Assembly: GCF_018128285.1 (NCBI RefSeq)
Contig: NZ_CP072380.1
Span: forward strand, 1,860,001-1,924,000
DNA: 64,000 bases
Source: Atopobium sp. oral taxon 416
GTDB lineage: Bacteria > Actinomycetota > Coriobacteriia > Coriobacteriales > Atopobiaceae
Reading direction: 5' to 3'
In this document: piece by piece, positions 39,124 through 49,196 of the stretch
Layout: every line of letters begins with the position of its first letter
How positions within the stretch are numbered: the first letter of the stretch is position 1
Position numbers and translations under genes: made by a program
The notes under the pieces: generated by a model
Told to the model about the DNA's origin: nothing
Seen by the model: only the letters and a program-made list of their open reading frames with translations
Database searches by the model: none

Positions 39124-40401
39124 ATGTATCGCGATGCAGTAGTGCTCCACAGTAAATCTGTGGGGGACGATATTGACCTTATCGTCTACGGAGAGAAGGG
39201 CTACCCGGTCATCGTATTCCAGACCCAGAACTCTCCTGCCACCAACTATGAAGACTTCGGTATGGTGGATGAACTTTCCAGCTATATCAACGATGGCAAG
39301 ATTCAGCTCTTCAGCGTCGGCAATATCGACGCTGAGTCCTGGATGGCAACCGACAAGGACAAGAGCAAGCGCTCTCAGCGTCAGGAAGACTACTTCAAGT
39401 TCGTCACCGACGAGATGGTTCCTTATGTGCATGAGCGCAACAACTCTGAGCTCCGTCCGCTGACCACCGGCTGCGCGCTCGGCGCAACCCATGCGGCCAT
39501 TGCCGTTATGCGTCGTCCGGACCTGTTCCAGGGCTGCATTGCCCTCTCTGGTGTCTACCGTACCAGCTTCTACTACGGTGACTGGATGGATAGTAACCTA
39601 TATCTGAACGACATTATCGTCAGCCTGAGAAATCTTCCGCAGGATCATCCGTACGTCAACCTCTACAACCACCGTCAGCTGGTCTTCTGCGTGGGTCAGG
39701 GTGCCTGGGAGGACGGCATCGATGACCTCAGAACCCTCGATTCGGAGTTCAAGCGCCTCGGCATCCAAGCCTGGTGCGACTTCTGGGGCTTCGACGTTAA
39801 CCACGACTGGCCTTGGTGGAAGAAGCAGATACAGTACTTCCTGCCGATCGTCCTCGAGGATGTGAAAAAGGAACTCGCTTCTGAAAAACCTGCCGAGAAG
39901 AAGGCAGAGGCTCCGAAGGCCACTGCACCGAAAGAGACTCCAAAGCCTGAAGCACCGAAGGCAACTCCAAAGCCTGCCGTCCCGAAACCAGAGCCGAAGC
40001 CGGAACCGAAAGCGGAGCCTGCCAAAAAGGCTGAGCCAGCAAAGACTGCTGCTAAACCTGCAGAGAAAAAGGCAGCACCCGCTACCAAGACTGTAACCGC
40101 TGCTGCGGCTCCGGAGGCTGAGAAGAAGGCTGCACAGCCCGCGATCGCGACAGCAAAGGCAAAGCCGTCCCTGACGACTCCTGAGCCTGCCAAGAAGATC
40201 GCTGGCGCAGAGAAACATGCAGCACTTGATACCACCGCTCCGAAGGCTTCACTCACCTCTTTCGCTACGGCAGCTCCTGAGAAGAAGGCAGCAGAGCCGG
40301 AGAAGCATGAGGCGGCTGCCAAGAAGGCACAGCCAGCTAAGCGTGCAAGTGTCCATAAGAGCACTCGTAGCCGTTCCAAGAAAAAGAACCACCGCAAGTA
40401 A
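39124..40401 (+). CDS. Esterase-family protein lacking the nucleophile Ser, with histone-H1-like tail
   Basis: A 425-residue protein. Residues 1-240 resemble the COG4947-type alpha/beta-hydrolase (putative esterase) family, for instance FWGFDVNHDWPWW (219-231) and GQGAWEDGI (191-199). In relatives the nucleophile elbow is G-C-S-[ML]-G, but here the codon at the Ser place is GCG, so TTGCALGATH has Ala118; the hydrolase is probably inactive. Residues about 250-425 are almost only Ala, Lys, Pro and Glu with PKPE/PAKK repeats, ending in Arg/Lys, like histone H1-like proteins. ATG 39124 follows GGGAGGA. A terminator follows. DNA or surface binding by the tail is inference. Confidence 0.85.
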   Translation: MYRDAVVLHSKSVGDDIDLIVYGEKGYPVIVFQTQNSPATNYEDFGMVDELSSYINDGKIQLFSVGNIDAESWMATDKDKSKRSQRQEDYFKFVTDEMVPYVHERNNSELRPLTTGCALGATHAAIAVMRRPDLFQGCIALSGVYRTSFYYGDWMDSNLYLNDIIVSLRNLPQDHPYVNLYNHRQLVFCVGQGAWEDGIDDLRTLDSEFKRLGIQAWCDFWGFDVNHDWPWWKKQIQYFLPIVLEDVKKELASEKPAEKKAEAPKATAPKETPKPEAPKATPKPAVPKPEPKPEPKAEPAKKAEPAKTAAKPAEKKAAPATKTVTAAAAPEAEKKAAQPAIATAKAKPSLTTPEPAKKIAGAEKHAALDTTAPKASLTSFATAAPEKKAAEPEKHEAAAKKAQPAKRASVHKSTRSRSKKKNHRK

Positions 40402-40432
40402 TGAGCTTTGAACCATAACTTGTAAAGCAATT

Positions 40433-40463
40433 GGACTGTCTACCTCGGTAGGCAGTCCTTTTT
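40433..40463 (+). terminator. Terminator of pseudo-esterase gene
   Basis: GGACTGTCTACC/GGTAGGCAGTCC with a very short loop, then TTTTT. One G-T pair. Confidence 0.85.
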
Positions 40464-40556
40464 CACAGCGATCAGTGCCAGGAACAGCTGCATTTGGTCA
40501 GCCAAAATGTGTGTAGACGATCAACCTTCCCCACAGGTACTGCAGGGTGTTTGATG

Positions 40557-40706
40557 TGGCGGATTAGCATTCTGAGTGCAACAGGATAGTCCCGCTCCAC
40601 AGAGTTGTGGCACACTTCGGAAGGCTACGATGTTGGTTGTCTCAATCAACGTTGAAAGCTAGAAGGAATGTGCCACTACAAGTATCGTATGCCCACAGGA
40701 GAGGAA
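40557..40706 (+). repeat. IS30 5' end repeat, copy 1
   Basis: About 150 bp, more than 90% identical by eye to 43003-43152. It begins near GGCGGATTAGCATTCTGAGT and runs into the first codons of the transposase. The right terminal repeat of this copy is near 41311-41335, an imperfect inverse. Confidence 0.8.
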
Positions 40707-41325
40707 CTGCATAGCCGAGCTGTGTGGCAGACGGGAAGCTCCATCGGATTCATCGCACACAAGACAGGTAAGGACAGATCCAGCGTCTGCCACAAGATCG
40801 CGACAAACGAGCGGCACAAACGCTTTAGCGCCTGCGCGATCCCAAAGAAGGGCACAAGCCTGCCCACGGCAGGGAAAGGCCGAGAAGGAGGCACTCAGAC
40901 CCTGCGCTCGCTTATCGTAAGACGAGCGCTGGTCCCCCAAGCAGATAGATGACATCTCAGGCTCGAGGGTGGTGTCAGCTGCGCCGTTGAGCCTCTCGAC
41001 TATTCTGCAGGCAGGTCCATGCCGCCACCCTCGAGACAATCACCCCCGAGCGGGACAAGCAGTTCGCAAGGCATGGCGAAGGTCACGAAAGCTCTTGGGG
41101 GCGTGCAGTTCTTCTTCTGCGAGCTGCACCACTCCTGGCAGAAGCCGACGGTTAAGAACACCAATGGGGCTGCTGCGGGAGTCCTTCTCGAAGGGGACAG
41201 ACTTCGGCAAGGTTACGGACGAGGGGGGTCCAGCATGCAGTGGAGCTGATCTGCGACAGGCCAAGGAAGGTATTGGGATACAAGACAGACAACGAGGTCT
41301 TTAGGGAGATGGTGCACTTAGCTTG
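40668..41325 (+). pseudogene. IS30-family transposase with central deletion
   Basis: ATG 40668 opens the IS30 N-terminal HTH: MCHYKYRMP..., SIGFIAHKTGKDRSSVCHKI (about 40739-40798). The frame then degrades. From about 41030 the C-terminal DDE region follows: TPERDKQFARHGE, TKALGGVQFFFCELHHSWQK, NTNG and finally DRPRKVLGYKTDNEVFREM (to about 41310) in shifting frames. About 150 central residues are missing, so it cannot be active. Confidence 0.85.
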
Positions 41326-41533
41326 ACAATCCACCTGCTAATGATTGAAGGGAAACTACGCTAGACGTCCCCTACCACCATGCTGCTTGAAACGATATTC
41401 TCGATATTCCCGTAAACTAAAGTTTACGGGATTCCGGCGTGACCCATGTCTTAAATAAAAAGGTGAGCCGCTTGATACAGCCCGCCTCTTGTTACATTAC
41501 TTCAGTTCGATACTTGGGCTAACGCTGCGAAAC

Positions 41534-42886
41534 TTACTCCTCGTTATCTTTCACCTGATACGGCTTGAGTGCTTCGATCACGATATCGTCGGCCTTTTGA
41601 CACAGCTCCTTCTCAGGAGTCTCAGAGAGGACACGGATCAGCGGCTCGGTGCCGGAAGCACGGACGAGGACGCGGCCATTGCCTTCAAGCAACTTCTCAG
41701 CTTCTTTAGTCGCCTCTTTGATGGCAGGATCCCGCATGACAGCGTCTTTATCTTTAACCTCGACATTGATCAGCAGCTGCGGATAGCGCTTGACCGGACG
41801 GCAGAGCTCAGAAAGCTTCTCCTTCTCAGAGCGCAGTACCTCCATCATCCTCAGGCTGGTCATGACTCCGTCACCGGTGGTCTCAATGTCGCCGAAGATA
41901 ATGTGGCCGGACTGCTCACCACCTAAAGAGTAGCCGTTCTTTCTCATGCACGCGTACACGTTCTTGTCACCCACGGCGGTTGCCTCGTACTTGATGCCCG
42001 CAGCATCCAGTGCACGGAACAGCCCGAAGTTTGACATAACGGTCGGCACGATCGTGTTGTGGCGCAGCTTGCCGTGCTTCTTCAAGTAGGTGCCACAGAC
42101 GTAGAGGATCAGGTCTCCGTCGACCACATCGCCGTTTTCATCGACCGCAATGCAGCGATCCGCGTCGCCGTCGTAGGCAAAGCCCACATCGAGGCAGTTG
42201 TACATCACGAAGTTCTGCAGTGCCTCAATATGGGTGGATCCGCAGTTGACGTTAATGTTAAAGCCATCCGGAGCGTTGTTGATAATGTAGGTATCGGCAC
42301 CGAGCGCATCAAACACCGGGCGGGCAACGCTGGAGGCAGCGCCGTTGGCGCAATCCAAGCCGATGCGTCTACCCTGCAGGCTGAAGCCACAACTGGAAAT
42401 CAGATGTGCGATGTAGCGGTTGCGGCCCTGCATATAGTCAATCGTGCGGCCGATGTTGCGGCCGGTAGCCAGGGGTACCTCAGTCTTTCCGTCGAGGTAG
42501 TCCTCAATCTTCAAAAGGACATCCTCGTCCATCTTGTAGCCTCCGGCATTTACAAGCTTGATACCGTTGTCGGTATAAGGATTGTGGGAAGCGGTGATCA
42601 TGATGCCGCAGTCAAACTCACCATCGAGCGTCTCGTGACAGAGGCCCGGAGTCGGGATCACATGAAGCATATAGACGTCAGCGCCGGAAGCGACGAGGCC
42701 GGAGACCAGAGCCGACTCAAACATATAGCTGGAGCGGCGGGTATCCTTTCCGAGAACGACGCGGGCCTGGCGGTCTTGGTTGGCGCCGTAGTACCAGCCG
42801 ACATACCGGCCGATCTTAAAGGCTTGCTCAACGTTGAGGCCTTCGTTTGCTCTGCCACGGAACCCATCAGTACCAAAATATTTCAT
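41534..42886 (-). CDS. glmM: Phosphoglucosamine mutase
   Basis: A 450-residue alpha-D-phosphohexomutase: glucosamine 6-phosphate to glucosamine 1-phosphate, on the route to UDP-GlcNAc and peptidoglycan. The phosphoserine is Ser100 in IMITASHNPYTDNG, AYDGDADRCI (about 238-247) binds Mg, and the C-terminal VRASGTEPLIRVL is the phosphate-binding loop. MKYFGTDGFRG is the typical GlmM start. GGAGAGA precedes the ATG. It stands alone between two IS30 5' repeats (40557 and 43003), so it is an essential gene left within mobile DNA. Downstream (41336-41533) there is a palindrome CCCGTAAACT/AGTTTACGGG at 41410-41431. Confidence 0.95.
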   Translation of the reverse strand: MKYFGTDGFRGRANEGLNVEQAFKIGRYVGWYYGANQDRQARVVLGKDTRRSSYMFESALVSGLVASGADVYMLHVIPTPGLCHETLDGEFDCGIMITASHNPYTDNGIKLVNAGGYKMDEDVLLKIEDYLDGKTEVPLATGRNIGRTIDYMQGRNRYIAHLISSCGFSLQGRRIGLDCANGAASSVARPVFDALGADTYIINNAPDGFNINVNCGSTHIEALQNFVMYNCLDVGFAYDGDADRCIAVDENGDVVDGDLILYVCGTYLKKHGKLRHNTIVPTVMSNFGLFRALDAAGIKYEATAVGDKNVYACMRKNGYSLGGEQSGHIIFGDIETTGDGVMTSLRMMEVLRSEKEKLSELCRPVKRYPQLLINVEVKDKDAVMRDPAIKEATKEAEKLLEGNGRVLVRASGTEPLIRVLSETPEKELCQKADDIVIEALKPYQVKDNEE

Positions 42887-43002
42887 AGCTCTCTCCTGCG
42901 GTTAGATTGGTCTGTCGCTCCATACCCGAATTCCAGGTTGTCGCCACAGTAGGACGCTCCTTATTCTATCAATTGTGCGATAGCGTCCCAAATGATAGTG
43001 TG

Positions 43003-43152
43003 GGCGGATTAGTATTCTGAGTGCAACAGGATAGTCCCGCTCCACAGATACGTGGCACACTCTGGAAGGCTACGATGTTGGTTGTCTACATCAACATTGA
43101 AAGCTAGAAGGAATGTGCCACTACAAGTATCGTATGCCCACAGGAGAGGGAC
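43003..43152 (+). repeat. IS30 5' end repeat, copy 2
   Basis: Same 150 bp as 40557-40706. Here the homology stops after MCHYKYRMPTGE and the sequence changes to IS256 DNA. Confidence 0.8.
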
Positions 43153-43500
43153 TAAAGCATGCAGTTCGTGAGGTCTATCCTACATCATCGTGGCAACGCT
43201 GCGCTGTGTATCTAGAGCGTGATGTGATCGGCAAAGGGAAAACCAAAGAGAAGTGCGCTCAGATCGCAGCAGTCATCTCTAAGGTCTTCGAGGAGAAAGA
43301 TCCGGATATGGTACATGGTCCATAGCGTGCAGCACAACGATAAGCTTTCAGGCTATCAGCTCTTCAGTAACCGGGTGTTTAGAGAAGGCAAAAACCAGAT
43401 GTCTTGACGTATTTGTGGATCTCCCCTCAGCCTTCAGGAAGCGCATCTATACCAACAACGTCCTCCGATAGTGTGTATCAGCCTGCAGAGTGCAGGCTGT
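43113..43500 (+). pseudogene. IS256/Mutator-family transposase fragment fused to IS30 5' end
   Basis: The first 12 codons (MCHYKYRMPTGE) are IS30 sequence, joined in frame to GLKHAVREVYPTSSWQRCAV, the classic IS256 block with the catalytic region, continuing LERDVIGKGKTKEKCAQIAA to a stop at 43325. Beyond it, in another frame, AFRKRIYTNNVLR (about 43434-43470) is the block before the last catalytic Glu of IS256. This is a C-terminal half of the family whose N-terminal type is seen at 1-493. Confidence 0.75.
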
Positions 43501-43719
43501 ATGGCACAACATGCGGCATGGTGACGCCTCAAGGCTGTCCTTCTGTCCCATGTTGTACAGCCGTGTCCCGCCGACGGCGTGGCCTGATAGAAGCCTGGGG
43601 ACAAACTGCCGACTGCAAAAGCCGCACCCCCTCCATCGAAGCGCTGTTCATGCAGGGCTTTCTGGCAGAGAAGGAAGGCCATCATAGATGTCGATTACGA
43701 AAATGTGCCCGAAGGGGAG

Positions 43720-44410
43720 CTCTGGGCTGGAGGCGACACGCATGCAGATACAAACTGGCTCTCCGTCGTCGACATCCGCGGCAGAAAGCTGTGCTTGGAG
43801 CAGCTGCCTGCAACAGCGAAAGGCCTCAGACAGGATCTTTGCCACAAGCATCCCGATGTCGGCAGGCGTGGGGTGCAGCGGATCGTACGGCGCAGGAATG
43901 GCTAGGGAGCTCGCCGGAAGGGGCATCCCCGCTACGAGATCGTCACGCTCGGGCTGCAAACGTATCTGCAGCAAGGGCGATGCCGCAGATGCACTCAGGG
44001 CTGCGCTGCAGGCGCTCTATGTGGTACACGAGAGCTTCGTGAGGTCATACATCTCCTTTGCAGGGTTGGGCACAGCCAGCATCATGTACAGGTACGCTTC
44101 GTCTGAGGTGTCCGTCGACTGCAGCGACGTGGCAATCGCAAAGGGGGAAACCCAAAGCGCATGCGCTCGAAGGCGGCCTTCACAGCACTGTGCGACGCAT
44201 CACCCCTCAAGGCATCGAGGGGAGCGAGCGCCACAGGCTCTACCACGGAAGGAACAGGTGCGCGAACAGGATGCTGCACGTGATTGCCATCCACAGGTGG
44301 AAGATCGATCCGAGAACCATCGTATATGCACAAAAGAAGGCGCAAAGAAAGGCTCTGCGACAGGGAGATACGCCGCTGCCTGAAGCGCTACATAGAGCGC
44401 AAGGCATAAC
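43720..44410 (+). pseudogene. IS110-family transposase, second relic
   Basis: WAGGDTHADTNWLSVVDIRG (from about 43725) is the DEDD start. RHRLYHGRNRCANRMLHVIA and IDPRTIVYAQKKAQRKALRQ (about 44225-44355) are the C-terminal blocks, in another frame. The centre is scrambled. It differs from the IS110 relic at 5644. Confidence 0.75.
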
Positions 44411-44572
44411 CGCCCCCTCACACACCCGCTCGATCTTAAAGGAGGCAGGCATGGCAGGAGAGGCTTGGTAAACAGGCCGACGCAGAAGGCAGCTGCAGGG
44501 GCCCTCGGCGTGATTGTCTCCACTCTCTGCGGTCTCGAGCTCGGGCACCACTAGCCACAACAATCCGGATTG

Positions 44573-44641
44573 CTAGGGAAACGATGATTAATGCCCCATA
44601 ACGTGTCAGAGGGGACCGACCACACGACTTTTCTAGGCCGG
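44573..44641 (+). repeat. IS1634-type 3' end, solo copy
   Basis: Begins CTAGGGAAACGATGATTAAT and matches 2793-2862 for about 70 bp. In frame, the motif reads RETMINAP then stop, the end of an IS1634-like transposase, but the rest of that gene is absent. Confidence 0.65.
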
Positions 44642-44719
44642 AATGCGGGAAAGGCAGAAAAGGTTGCTCATCCAGCATGTACAGGAGCCGCCATCCTTAC
44701 ATCCGTCCTGCCCCATGCA

Positions 44720-45738
44720 CCGCAATAAGGCTCCAAGACAGATCAAGCGACTCTGGAAGCTGGGAGGTGCAGCCTGCTGGCAAAAGATGCACATGGATAA
44801 GGTTTGCAAGGACGAGGCAGACTCGAGTGTACAGGAGGTCTTCTCTATCCCCTAGTAGCGCTTCCTTAAGGGGCCGAAGCGCCGCTTCACGATAAGGAAG
44901 GGATGCTCTACCTTTGAGCGAACGCATGCCTTCCTGGACTCGATGTCCTTCTCGGACAAGAGCGCACAGGCAAGACCCTCTGTAGTCGAAGGCTTCCTTG
45001 CGACACTTTAGCGCATAGATGAGAGGTGTGGGTCTGCTGTGACCTTAAGGGCGCTTCGCTATACCTATATAGCCTAAAGTCTGCGCAGCAGAACCTGTCA
45101 TACTCCCTTACGAGTGCGTGTGCCACAGGATATGTCAGATACATTCTAAGCGGTCGTCTCCACGGCATGCACAAGGCCGCTGCCAGCGTCTACGCCAATA
45201 TGCGCCTTGTATCCGATACGCCAGTTCTTCCCTTTCTTGGACTGGTGCGCTTTAAGGGTCGCGTGCGTGGTCCTTGTTCTTCGTGGAGCTCGGAGCCTCG
45301 ATGAAGGTCGCGTCCACAATAGAGCCACCCCGCGCCGTGATCCCTGCCTTTTCGAGTTCTGAATTCAGGTCGTGAAGCACAAGCTTTGCCGAGTCCCTGC
45401 CGCTTTAAGGCTATGGCGGAATTTCGCAAGTGTCGTAGCATCTGGCACCTGCTCAGACATGAGGTCTACGTGCACAGAAGCGCTGCCAGGAGTGGGAATA
45501 CAGGATAGCATCCTTAGGTTCTCTCGTCTTAAGAGAGCAAACATAACCTAAAGCAGGATACATCCTAAAGCTTTGTCTTTGCGCCGCGCACATGCCTGCC
45601 ACGCGCCTGAGAATGGTAGCTGGGTTCTACCAGTGCAATCCAGCTATCCCATGGCACGATTGCATCCATCCGCTCCAGGAATGCCTCTCGCTGGGTCTTC
45701 TTCCTCTGACCCTGGAATTTAAGGTCCCCAAAGCTCAT
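44720..45738 (-). pseudogene. IS5-family transposase, frameshifted
   Basis: Starts at 45738: MSFGDLKFQGQRKKTQREAF with AIVPWDSWIALVEPSY, the IS5 N-terminus. FRHSLKRQGLGK and [17 protein letters not shown] (first catalytic Asp region) follow in another frame, then [20 protein letters not shown], and finally RSKVEHPFLIVKRRFGPLRK with the catalytic Glu near 44890. At least three frameshifts. It lies between two IS1634-type ends. Confidence 0.82.
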
Positions 45739-45889
45739 CTGGCTGCCCATATCTTCCTTTTGGATATGCTGGAATACGTTGCTGTAATTATAACATATCC
45801 GCAGGCAGATAGGCATTTATGTGGGTATGGGCACTGTGTGGTTCGAGACATTTTAAGCCGGCGGCATACAGCGTGTGGCTCCAGCGACC

Positions 45890-47127
45890 TCATCGAGGCG
45901 AATTAATCATCGTTTCCCTAGGTATGCTGCCCGGCCTGGGGACGACCTCCAGGCCCGTGTTCATCTTCGAGAAGAGCTCGAGCCGCTTCTTCTTGCAGTT
46001 GAGCGCCTCCCATTTCCCGAAGCGCCTGCATGCCTTGACCATCCTGGCATCGAGCAGGATGTCGCCGACAGACATCCCCAGCCCCGATGCCTGAGCGGCG
46101 TCAGAGACCTCCCGCATGATGAGGGCGCTCACGAGCAGGATGAACGCCAGTCCCTGCTCGCGGCAGTAGTCCTGCTGGCCGAGGGCAACCGCCCCCTGGC
46201 CGTTCTTGAAGTAGTCGAAGAGAGTCTCGATGGACCAGCGCCTCTTGTAGAGCGCCCATATGTCCTGGGCAGAGTGTTTGGCCCCGAGGCTCGTCTGCAG
46301 CAGCGTCACGCCCATGTAGGGAAGCATCGCATCGAGCTTCTCCTGCGTGTATCCGGACGTGCCCATCTCCATGTGCCTGAGGTAGCTCTCCTGGATCTGC
46401 GCCTGCTGTAAGAGGTCGCAAAAGTGCAGAGCGCGCCTGCCAAAAGAGCTCCCTCACGGAGACGCCGTCTGCGGCTCCTCCCTTATACATGCGCGACAGC
46501 AACGGCATGCCGCTGCGCACGTCGTAGGCCATAAGCATGCTGGCCTGCGGCTCCCCGAGCTTTTAGAGCCTGTATCCCTTCTCGGTAAGCGAGTTGGCGC
46601 AGGAGCGCGAGCCTATCACGTGGCCGTCTGTGGCCACCTCGCCCGAGCATGAGTCGACGAGGTCCTGCTCCCGAGGACCTAGCCTGAAGAGCGCATCGTA
46701 TCCCATCTTCAGCCTGGGCATCCTTAAGCGAGAGCACGCTCATCTCGTAGAGCCTCGCGAGCGCCCCCATGCGCTGAAAGCCCTCGACGAAGTGGATGAG
46801 GGCGCAGGCATATATCCTGTCGGCGTCCGCACGCGCGAAATGCTTCCTGAGCAGAGCGAGTGTGCCCTTCGAGCAGTCCATCGCGACCGCATACTGGCCG
46901 AACTCGACGCAGGCAAGCTCGCTGTTTGCGACCTTAGTCCCCGCATTGCTGAGGTAGCCCTCCGCCTCGGTGATCCTGCCGATGCAGCGGCCCATCTTTG
47001 TCCTGCGCCTTCCGCCCTCTCGCACGCTCCTGTACTCGCAGACACAGTAGTGGCTCGATATCGCCTTGACCATGGTGCCCTTCGGCTTCATCGCGCGGAT
47101 CTTTGCTGGCACGGAATACCTTCCCAT
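45890..47127 (-). pseudogene. IS1634-type (IS4 superfamily) transposase, frameshifted
   Basis: MGRYSVPAKIRAMKPKGTMV at the N-terminus is followed by HYCVCEYRSV and GRCIGRITEAEGYL, typical of the family. In shifted frames come ATDGHVIGSRSCANSLTEKG, then MLMAYDVRSGMPLLSRMYKG (the block before the second Asp), and RRWSIETLFDYFKNGQGAVA (about 46240-46180) with the catalytic Glu of YREK-type motifs. It ends in PRETMIN, encoded by the 20-bp end motif at 45902-45921. One or two frame breaks and an in-frame stop near 46565 inactivate it. Confidence 0.82.
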
Positions 47128-47187
47128 GGAGCCTTACACCATGCCTATACCACAGCGGCGGAAAGGCGGGAAATCAAGACAGAAAGA

Positions 47188-47221
47188 GGGAGGAATGCCT
47201 GATAGATGGGGCATTCCTCCC
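47188..47221. terminator. Hairpin between IS1634-type relic and aldo/keto reductase fragment
   Basis: GGGAGGAATGCC/GGCATTCCTCCC, perfect 12-bp stem. There is no T run; it may be the element's own end or a terminator. Confidence 0.45.
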
Positions 47222-47278
47222 TCGATGCGGCTGGGCATGCTGTATTCGGTTACCTAAGAAGCCGAATTGTTGTGACTA

Positions 47279-48106
47279 GAGCGGACCGGGGCAGGATACT
47301 TCGACCGCTACCTGCTGCATGGTCTCATGGAGCAGAACTACCGAAGCTATAACCGCTTCCATATCTGGGACTATGTCCAGGACCTGAAGCGGCAGGGGCT
47401 CATACGCGAAGCCGGCTTCTCGTTCCATGGGAAGCCTGAGCTCTTCGAAGAGATCCTGCACAACCATCCCGAGATGGATTTCGTGCAGCTCCAGATCAAC
47501 TATGCAGACTGGGAGAATCCGCACATCGTCTCGCGCGCGAACTACGAGGTGGCACGTGCCCACCACATCCCCATCATCATTATGGAGCCAGTGAAGGGCG
47601 GCGCGCTTGCAAAGCCGCCACGCGCTGTGCGCGAGCTCTTCGACAGAGTGGCACCCGGCGCCTCCTATGCCTCATGGGCGCTGCGCTTTGCTGTGTCGCT
47701 TCCGGGTGTGCTCACGATGCTCTCCGGTATGTCCGATGTGCAGCAGATGCAAGACAACCTTTCATTCATGAAAGATATGAAACCGCTCGACGCAAAAGAG
47801 CGTGCTGCCATCGCACAGGCACAGGAGCTCATGGGACGCTCATCCGGCATACCGTGCACGGCATACCACTACTGCACCTCCGGCTGCCCGAAGCAGATTC
47901 CCATCCCTGAGATCTTTGCAACGGAGAACCTGCGCCTCAGAGAGAGGAAGATCCAGGAGTCCCGCGAAGCACTTGCAGAGATTGCAGGATGTGGCAGCTT
48001 TGCAGATGCCTGCATCCGCTGCGGCCAGTGCGAACATGCCTGCCCGCAGCATATCCCTATCATCTCGGAGCTTACGGATATCGCAGGGGACAGGACTGTG
48101 GACTGA
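47279..48106 (+). pseudogene. Aldo/keto reductase with C-terminal ferredoxin-like domain, 5'-truncated
   Basis: The frame is open from 47276 but begins within the barrel: AGYFDRYLLHGLMEQNY corresponds to the middle of family proteins (about residue 100 of 375). EAGFSFHGK, QINYADWENP and IIIMEPVKGG are the conserved barrel parts. The C-terminal CTAYHYCTSGCPK and CIRCGQCEHACPQHI motifs are the Fe-S domain of this AKR subgroup. The N-terminal strand with the catalytic Tyr/Asp region is missing, and a TGA stands just upstream at about 47273. An ATG at 47327 could start a 259-residue product, but a functional enzyme is unlikely. IS1634-type DNA abuts the break. Confidence 0.8.
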
Positions 48107-48127
48107 CCTCACAGGACAAAACCTATT

Positions 48128-49097
48128 CTAACAGTTTAGAAGTGTGGTGTGTCTAGCAAGGCTCTGACGTGCGGTAAGTCGCGTCCTCCATCATCAGATG
48201 GCGCACCATCCTTTCCAATCTCGGCCATTTGTCGTACGACTGGTTGACACCGAACAGGTACACCTACCTGTTCAGGTAGCTCTGCAGTCTCTTCAGGTCC
48301 ATGCCGCTGAAGTGCCACAGGTAGCGTTTGAGCTAAAAGCAGAGCTTGTTCACGAGAGCCATGCACTCGAGGTATTGCGGGTCACTGACGTGTGCCCTGT
48401 AGGCCTCGTGCACACCTTTGACCGCCTCGACCGGGGACCTGTACGACTTTCTCCATGTCCCCGACCACAGTTGACCCCCTTGGCGATGTGAGAGCGCAGG
48501 CTATCCCTGATACGCGGGAAGGCTTGCCGTACCCGACGGCGAGCGCGTGCTTGCAGGCGTCGATGGCCACGGCGATGCACAGCTTTTGCTTGGACAGGCC
48601 GCGCTTGCGGGCCTGCCCGTAGCCGTCCACGGTCGCGAACACGCGCTGGCGCCACTCGTAGGCAATCTTGTGGTTCAGCCCGCAGATCTTCGCGATGCCC
48701 CTTAAAGGCACGTTGTAGCACATCAGCTCAATGAAGAAGACTAAGGTGGGCAGGTCCTTCTTCGAGTCGTCGAATATGGTCCTCAAGAAGGCGGCGTAGC
48801 GCTTCGTGCAGCTTGGGCATCTGAAGCACTAGTGCCCGGCGGTACTCTTCCCGTCATCCAGGACTTTTCGCCGCACGAGGGGCACAACGGCGCGGGCCTG
48901 TGGCGTGTTGCAGCCTCCTCGAAGATCTCAAGCCCGATCTTCTCCTTTGTATCCTCGCACCGCCCAGGCGCCCATCCAGTCGGGACGTCGCCAAACTTAG
49001 GGCCAGATGGACGCCCGGGCAAATCTAAGTTGGCGGGACAATCATACCAATTCACGCCGGCCCCTATGTTCCTATCACCACACTTCTAAACTGTCAG
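48128..49097 (-). mobile_element. 970-bp IS-like element with 19-bp perfect inverted repeats and direct repeats
   Basis: ACAGTTTAGAAGTGTGGTG (48131-48149) and its exact inverse (49076-49094) mark the ends; three more bases match with one mismatch. The flanks AAAACCTATT at 48118-48127 and 49098-49107 are identical 10-bp direct repeats, most likely a target duplication of about 8-10 bp. The transposase inside runs on the minus strand and is degraded. Confidence 0.85.
48160..48900 (-). pseudogene. IS1595/IS1016-like zinc-ribbon transposase, degraded
   Basis: CPSCGEKSW (about 48890-48865) and RCPSCTKRYAAF are a split zinc ribbon. MCYNVPLRGIAKICGLNHKI is the HTH region, then KQKLCIAVAIDACKHALAVG (first Asp block), STVVGDMEKVV, and a C-terminal LKRYLWHFSGMDLKRLQSYL block near 48310-48250. 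Two in-frame stops and a frameshift are present. Unlike the two IS1595-type copies further on (49715 and 54065), this belongs to a different subgroup. Confidence 0.65.
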
Positions 49098-49196
49098 AAA
49101 ACCTATTTGACAGCAGATATATCTGCCAGTATGATAAACAATGTATTGCTTGTGTATAACAAATATTATACTATTAATGGCTAGAGGTGATAAGTT

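Noticed and set aside
41408-41431. Palindrome CCCGTAAACT/AGTTTACGGG as glmM terminator
   Set aside because: It lies about 100 bases past the glmM stop, with no T run on the minus strand; more likely a leftover IS end or chance palindrome.
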